Below, in pieces: positions 7,044 to 7,396 of a DNA stretch of 7,396 nt. The position numbers were made by a program, and so were the translations under genes. The notes beneath the pieces were generated by a model. The model had not been told where the DNA came from. It ran no database searches and saw only the letters and a program-made list of their open reading frames with translations. Every line of letters starts with the position of its first letter. Within the stretch, counting starts at the first letter, position 1. The stretch comes from Candidatus Saccharimonadota bacterium (GTDB taxonomy: Bacteria; Patescibacteriota; Saccharimonadia; Saccharimonadales; Saccharimonadaceae): assembly GCA_017964115.1 (NCBI GenBank), contig JAGCSL010000043.1:1-7396 (forward strand), written 5' to 3'.

Positions 7044-7396
7044 TGCCAGCTCAAAAGCCAAAGTTCAGGCTGTTCAGCGCCGTACTCGCTACAGTCTGTA
7101 TCATCCTTGTCGCCGACGCCGTCGCACCGACTGCAGCGATAGGAAACAGCCAGTACGCGTGGTGGATAATTATGATTCTCGGCTTCTTTATCCCCTACGC
7201 ATTAATATCTGCCGAGCTCGGTACACAATATCCATCTGAAGGTGGTATGTATACCTGGGTTAAGAAAGCTCTTGGTAAGAAATGGGCTGGCCGCGTTGCT
7301 TGGTTCTATTGGGTTAACTTCCCACTATGGATGGCTTCGCTCGCCGATCTCGCCACGACACTTATTATGGCAGCTTTCGGTATTGAAGTGACGTTA
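7043..7396 (+). CDS. aguD: APC-family amino acid/polyamine transporter, probable agmatine/putrescine antiporter (partial, cut by window end)
   Basis: The first 118 codons are present. Predicted membrane helices lie near residues 11-33 (with a small-residue unwound stretch, ADAVAPTAAIG), 39-57 and 85-110. AELGTQYPSEGGMYTWVKKALG (57-78) matches the conserved loop after helix 2 in APC-superfamily transporters of the glutamate:GABA and agmatine:putrescine antiporter type. ATG 7043 overlaps the transcarbamylase stop (TAATG) and has a strong Shine-Dalgarno 7 bases upstream, so the two genes form one operon. In lactic acid bacteria the agmatine/putrescine antiporter gene directly follows the putrescine carbamoyltransferase gene, and the remembered start of AguD proteins resembles this one. 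Such an exchanger would import agmatine and export putrescine in the cytoplasmic membrane with no net ATP cost. The family is secure; the substrate is inferred from the neighbour. An arginine/ornithine exchanger or another amino-acid permease remains possible. Confidence 0.8.
   Translation, partial: MPAQKPKFRLFSAVLATVCIILVADAVAPTAAIGNSQYAWWIIMILGFFIPYALISAELGTQYPSEGGMYTWVKKALGKKWAGRVAWFYWVNFPLWMASLADLATTLIMAAFGIEVTL

Noticed and set aside
1..7396. Recoded UGA (as glycine) as in some Patescibacteria lineages
   Set aside because: All visible genes read through cleanly with the standard code and end in TAA. No frame needs an internal TGA.

Overview
The window looks like chromosome of a reduced-genome bacterium of the Patescibacteria (CPR), most likely a Saccharibacteria (TM7) member. 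This is an inference. It rests on a large secreted-then-membrane protein whose seven-helix core resembles the TrbL/VirB6-like proteins common in that group, on tightly packed genes, and on an energy pathway suited to a fermentative epibiont. The standard genetic code fits: all four visible stop codons are TAA and no TGA needs to be read through.

Layout, all on the + strand: (1) the last 51 codons of glucose-6-phosphate isomerase (pgi, ends 158); (2) carbamate kinase (163-1107), four bases after pgi, with its Shine-Dalgarno inside the pgi end; (3) a 127-base AT-rich gap ending in a strong promoter; (4) a 1576-residue membrane protein (1235-5965) with signal peptide, cysteine-containing outer domain, membrane core, nine tandem units of exactly 53 residues, and a C-terminal domain; (5) a 58-base gap with a second promoter; (6) a transcarbamylase (6024-7043); (7) the first 118 codons of an APC-family transporter (7043 to the window end), overlapping the transcarbamylase stop by one base.

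The transcarbamylase would probably be auto-annotated as ornithine carbamoyltransferase (argF/arcB). Its substrate loop reads DVWYGLY instead of the ornithine-type SMG loop, and HCLPA is followed by NRNEEVTD rather than FHD. Both are features I recall from putrescine carbamoyltransferases. With the adjoining transporter and the carbamate kinase, the simplest reading is an agmatine deiminase pathway: agmatine in and putrescine out, carbamoylputrescine phosphorolysed to putrescine and carbamoyl phosphate, and carbamoyl phosphate used to make ATP. Agmatine deiminase itself is not in the window and is predicted just downstream.

The giant membrane protein sits between the two parts of this pathway but has its own promoter and no visible metabolic link. 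Its exact 53-residue periodicity, and the placement of both strong promoters so that transcription should begin at or next to the start codon (leaderless mRNAs), are the most notable structural signals.
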